Assembly: GCA_027858355.1 (NCBI GenBank)
Contig: JAQICW010000118.1
Coordinates: forward strand, 1 to 7,438
From: Desulfobacula sp.
GTDB lineage: Bacteria; Desulfobacterota; Desulfobacteria; Desulfobacterales; Desulfobacteraceae
Direction of reading: 5' to 3'
Length of the DNA: 7,438 bases
In this document: positions 6,303-7,438 of the stretch, piece after piece
Layout: each line of letters begins with the position of its first letter
Position numbering within the stretch: the first letter of the stretch is position 1
Program-made: the position numbers and the translations under genes
The notes under the pieces: generated by a model
Told to the model about the DNA's origin: nothing
The model's input: the letters and a program-made list of their open reading frames with translations, nothing else
The model's database searches: none

Positions 6303-7438
6303 ATGAATACAAAAGATTCTATGACACTTGGAATTAACGGACTCGGGAGAATAGGAAAGCTGTCTTTGTGGCATCATGCCGGCAGAAAGTATTTTGATAC
6401 GATTATTATCAATGTAGGCCGGGAAGTAGGAAAGTCATTTCAAGACATTATACATTATATAGAAAGAGATACCACTTATGGACGACTGGAAGCGTTTCTT
6501 AAGGGATATCAGGCAAAGTCGGTTATCAGCGATGTGGATGAAGCTGCGGGTTCTTTGCATGTGAATGGCGTAAAAGTAAAGATATTAAGAGAGCACAGAA
6601 ATCCAAAAGATATTGAATGGGCACAGCATAATGCCAGAATTGTAGTGGATACAACTGGTCAGTTTCTGGATCCTTCCCTTGGAGCGGATACTTCAAAAGG
6701 CTCTATCAGGGGTCATATTGAAGCAGGTGTCCAAAAAGTGATTGCTTCAGCTCCCTTTAAACTCAAAGAGGGGGCGGCAATGCCCGAAGATGCAGTGACA
6801 ACCGTCATGGGGATCAATGATGGAGACTATGATCCAATAAAGCATAATATTATTTCCAATGCATCCTGCACAACCACATGCCTGTCCCATATGATCAAAC
6901 CCTTAATCGATTATTTTGGTATTGAAAGAATCCTTTCTGCATCCATGGCAACAGTGCATGCTGCCACAGGATCACAGCAGGTCCTGGACCGGTTGCCTAA
7001 GCCTTTTGCCAAAGACTTAAGAAAAAGCAGGTCCATCATGAATAACATTATTCTGACCACAACGGGAGCTGCAAAAGCATTACAACTGGTTATTCCGGAA
7101 ATGGCAACCATAGGATTTATTGCAGAGTCCGTCCGCATCCCTACAGCCACTGGATCTTTGATTATTCTGGTGATGAATTTTCAGGAAGAACTGAATAAAA
7201 AACCCATTCGAAGGGACATGATCAACTTAATTTATGAAAATGCCACAAAAACCAATACAAACGGATATCTGATTTATTCGGATAAACAGAATGTCTCCTC
7301 TGATATTATTGGGACACCAAGTGCTGCCACTGTTATTGAAGGTCATGAAACCCATACCCGTACGGGGGCCATTAACATCAATCTTGAGCATGTGCGAGGA
7401 ATTGACAAAAATATATTGGATATGATCAAGGATCAGGT
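6303..7438 (+). CDS. gap: Divergent glyceraldehyde-3-phosphate dehydrogenase, 3'-truncated by the window
   Basis: 378 codons are visible and the frame is still open at the window end. GAPDH interconverts glyceraldehyde 3-phosphate and 1,3-bisphosphoglycerate using NAD(P). The Rossmann start GINGLGRIGK covers residues 10-19. The active site SNASCTTTC has catalytic Cys189 and a Thr where most family members have Asn (SCTTNC). The base is His219 in ATVHAATG, 30 residues after the cysteine rather than the usual 27. The phosphate-site segment TTTGAAKA (252-259) and VRIPT (Arg278) are intact. Oddities: INVGREVG at 36-43 puts Val38 where the NAD-binding Asp normally sits, with Arg40 close by. The segment after the catalytic His departs from the usual form (GSQQVLDRLPKPF). 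The usual family length of about 330-340 is exceeded before the expected C-terminal WYDNE-type segment appears. It follows the PPDK-like gene by 26 bases, probably in one operon. The GAPDH family call is firm; cofactor and preferred direction are open. Confidence 0.93.
   Translation, partial: MNTKDSMTLGINGLGRIGKLSLWHHAGRKYFDTIIINVGREVGKSFQDIIHYIERDTTYGRLEAFLKGYQAKSVISDVDEAAGSLHVNGVKVKILREHRNPKDIEWAQHNARIVVDTTGQFLDPSLGADTSKGSIRGHIEAGVQKVIASAPFKLKEGAAMPEDAVTTVMGINDGDYDPIKHNIISNASCTTTCLSHMIKPLIDYFGIERILSASMATVHAATGSQQVLDRLPKPFAKDLRKSRSIMNNIILTTTGAAKALQLVIPEMATIGFIAESVRIPTATGSLIILVMNFQEELNKKPIRRDMINLIYENATKTNTNGYLIYSDKQNVSSDIIGTPSAATVIEGHETHTRTGAININLEHVRGIDKNILDMIKDQ

Overview
This window has three same-strand genes: the 3' part of a molybdopterin oxidoreductase gene, a very large gene for a pyruvate,phosphate dikinase (PPDK)-like phosphotransferase, and the 5' part of a divergent glyceraldehyde-3-phosphate dehydrogenase (GAPDH) gene. 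Nothing but protein-coding genes and short regulatory spacers was found: no RNA gene, mobile element or CRISPR array. The gene content (a COG0243-type anaerobic molybdoenzyme and PPDK-type ATP/PPi chemistry), the mixed base composition and the Shine-Dalgarno sites suggest an anaerobic Gram-negative bacterium, most likely a Desulfobacterota sulfate reducer of the Desulfobacter/Desulfobacula kind. That assignment is inference; no phylogenetic marker is present.

Layout. Bases 1-2025 are the molybdoenzyme; the window opens inside its N-terminal [4Fe-4S] motif. The 78-base spacer (2026-2103) holds a good sigma70-like promoter whose -35 box overlaps the molybdoenzyme stop codon, a 9-base direct repeat with 20-base spacing, and the ribosome binding site of the second gene. 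Bases 2104-6276 encode a protein of about 1390 residues. Roughly its first 890 residues are an unrecognised, mostly helical region. The rest is a PPDK-type ATP-binding domain followed by the swivelling phosphohistidine domain, and the protein stops where PPDK would begin its PEP/pyruvate barrel. After 26 bases, a gene at 6303 starts a GAPDH that runs off the window.

How they work together. The last two genes are closely spaced with no visible terminator or promoter between them, so they are probably co-transcribed from the promoter near 2022-2049. The large protein keeps the parts needed to move a phosphate from ATP to a histidine but has lost the standard acceptor domain. The most interesting hypothesis is that its N-terminal region binds a different acceptor (a metabolite, polymer or protein), and that this chemistry is linked to triose-phosphate metabolism through the neighbouring GAPDH. 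That GAPDH lacks the usual NAD-selecting acidic residue and is longer than normal. The molybdoenzyme has a visibly higher GC content and its own transcription unit, so it is probably not functionally tied to the other two.
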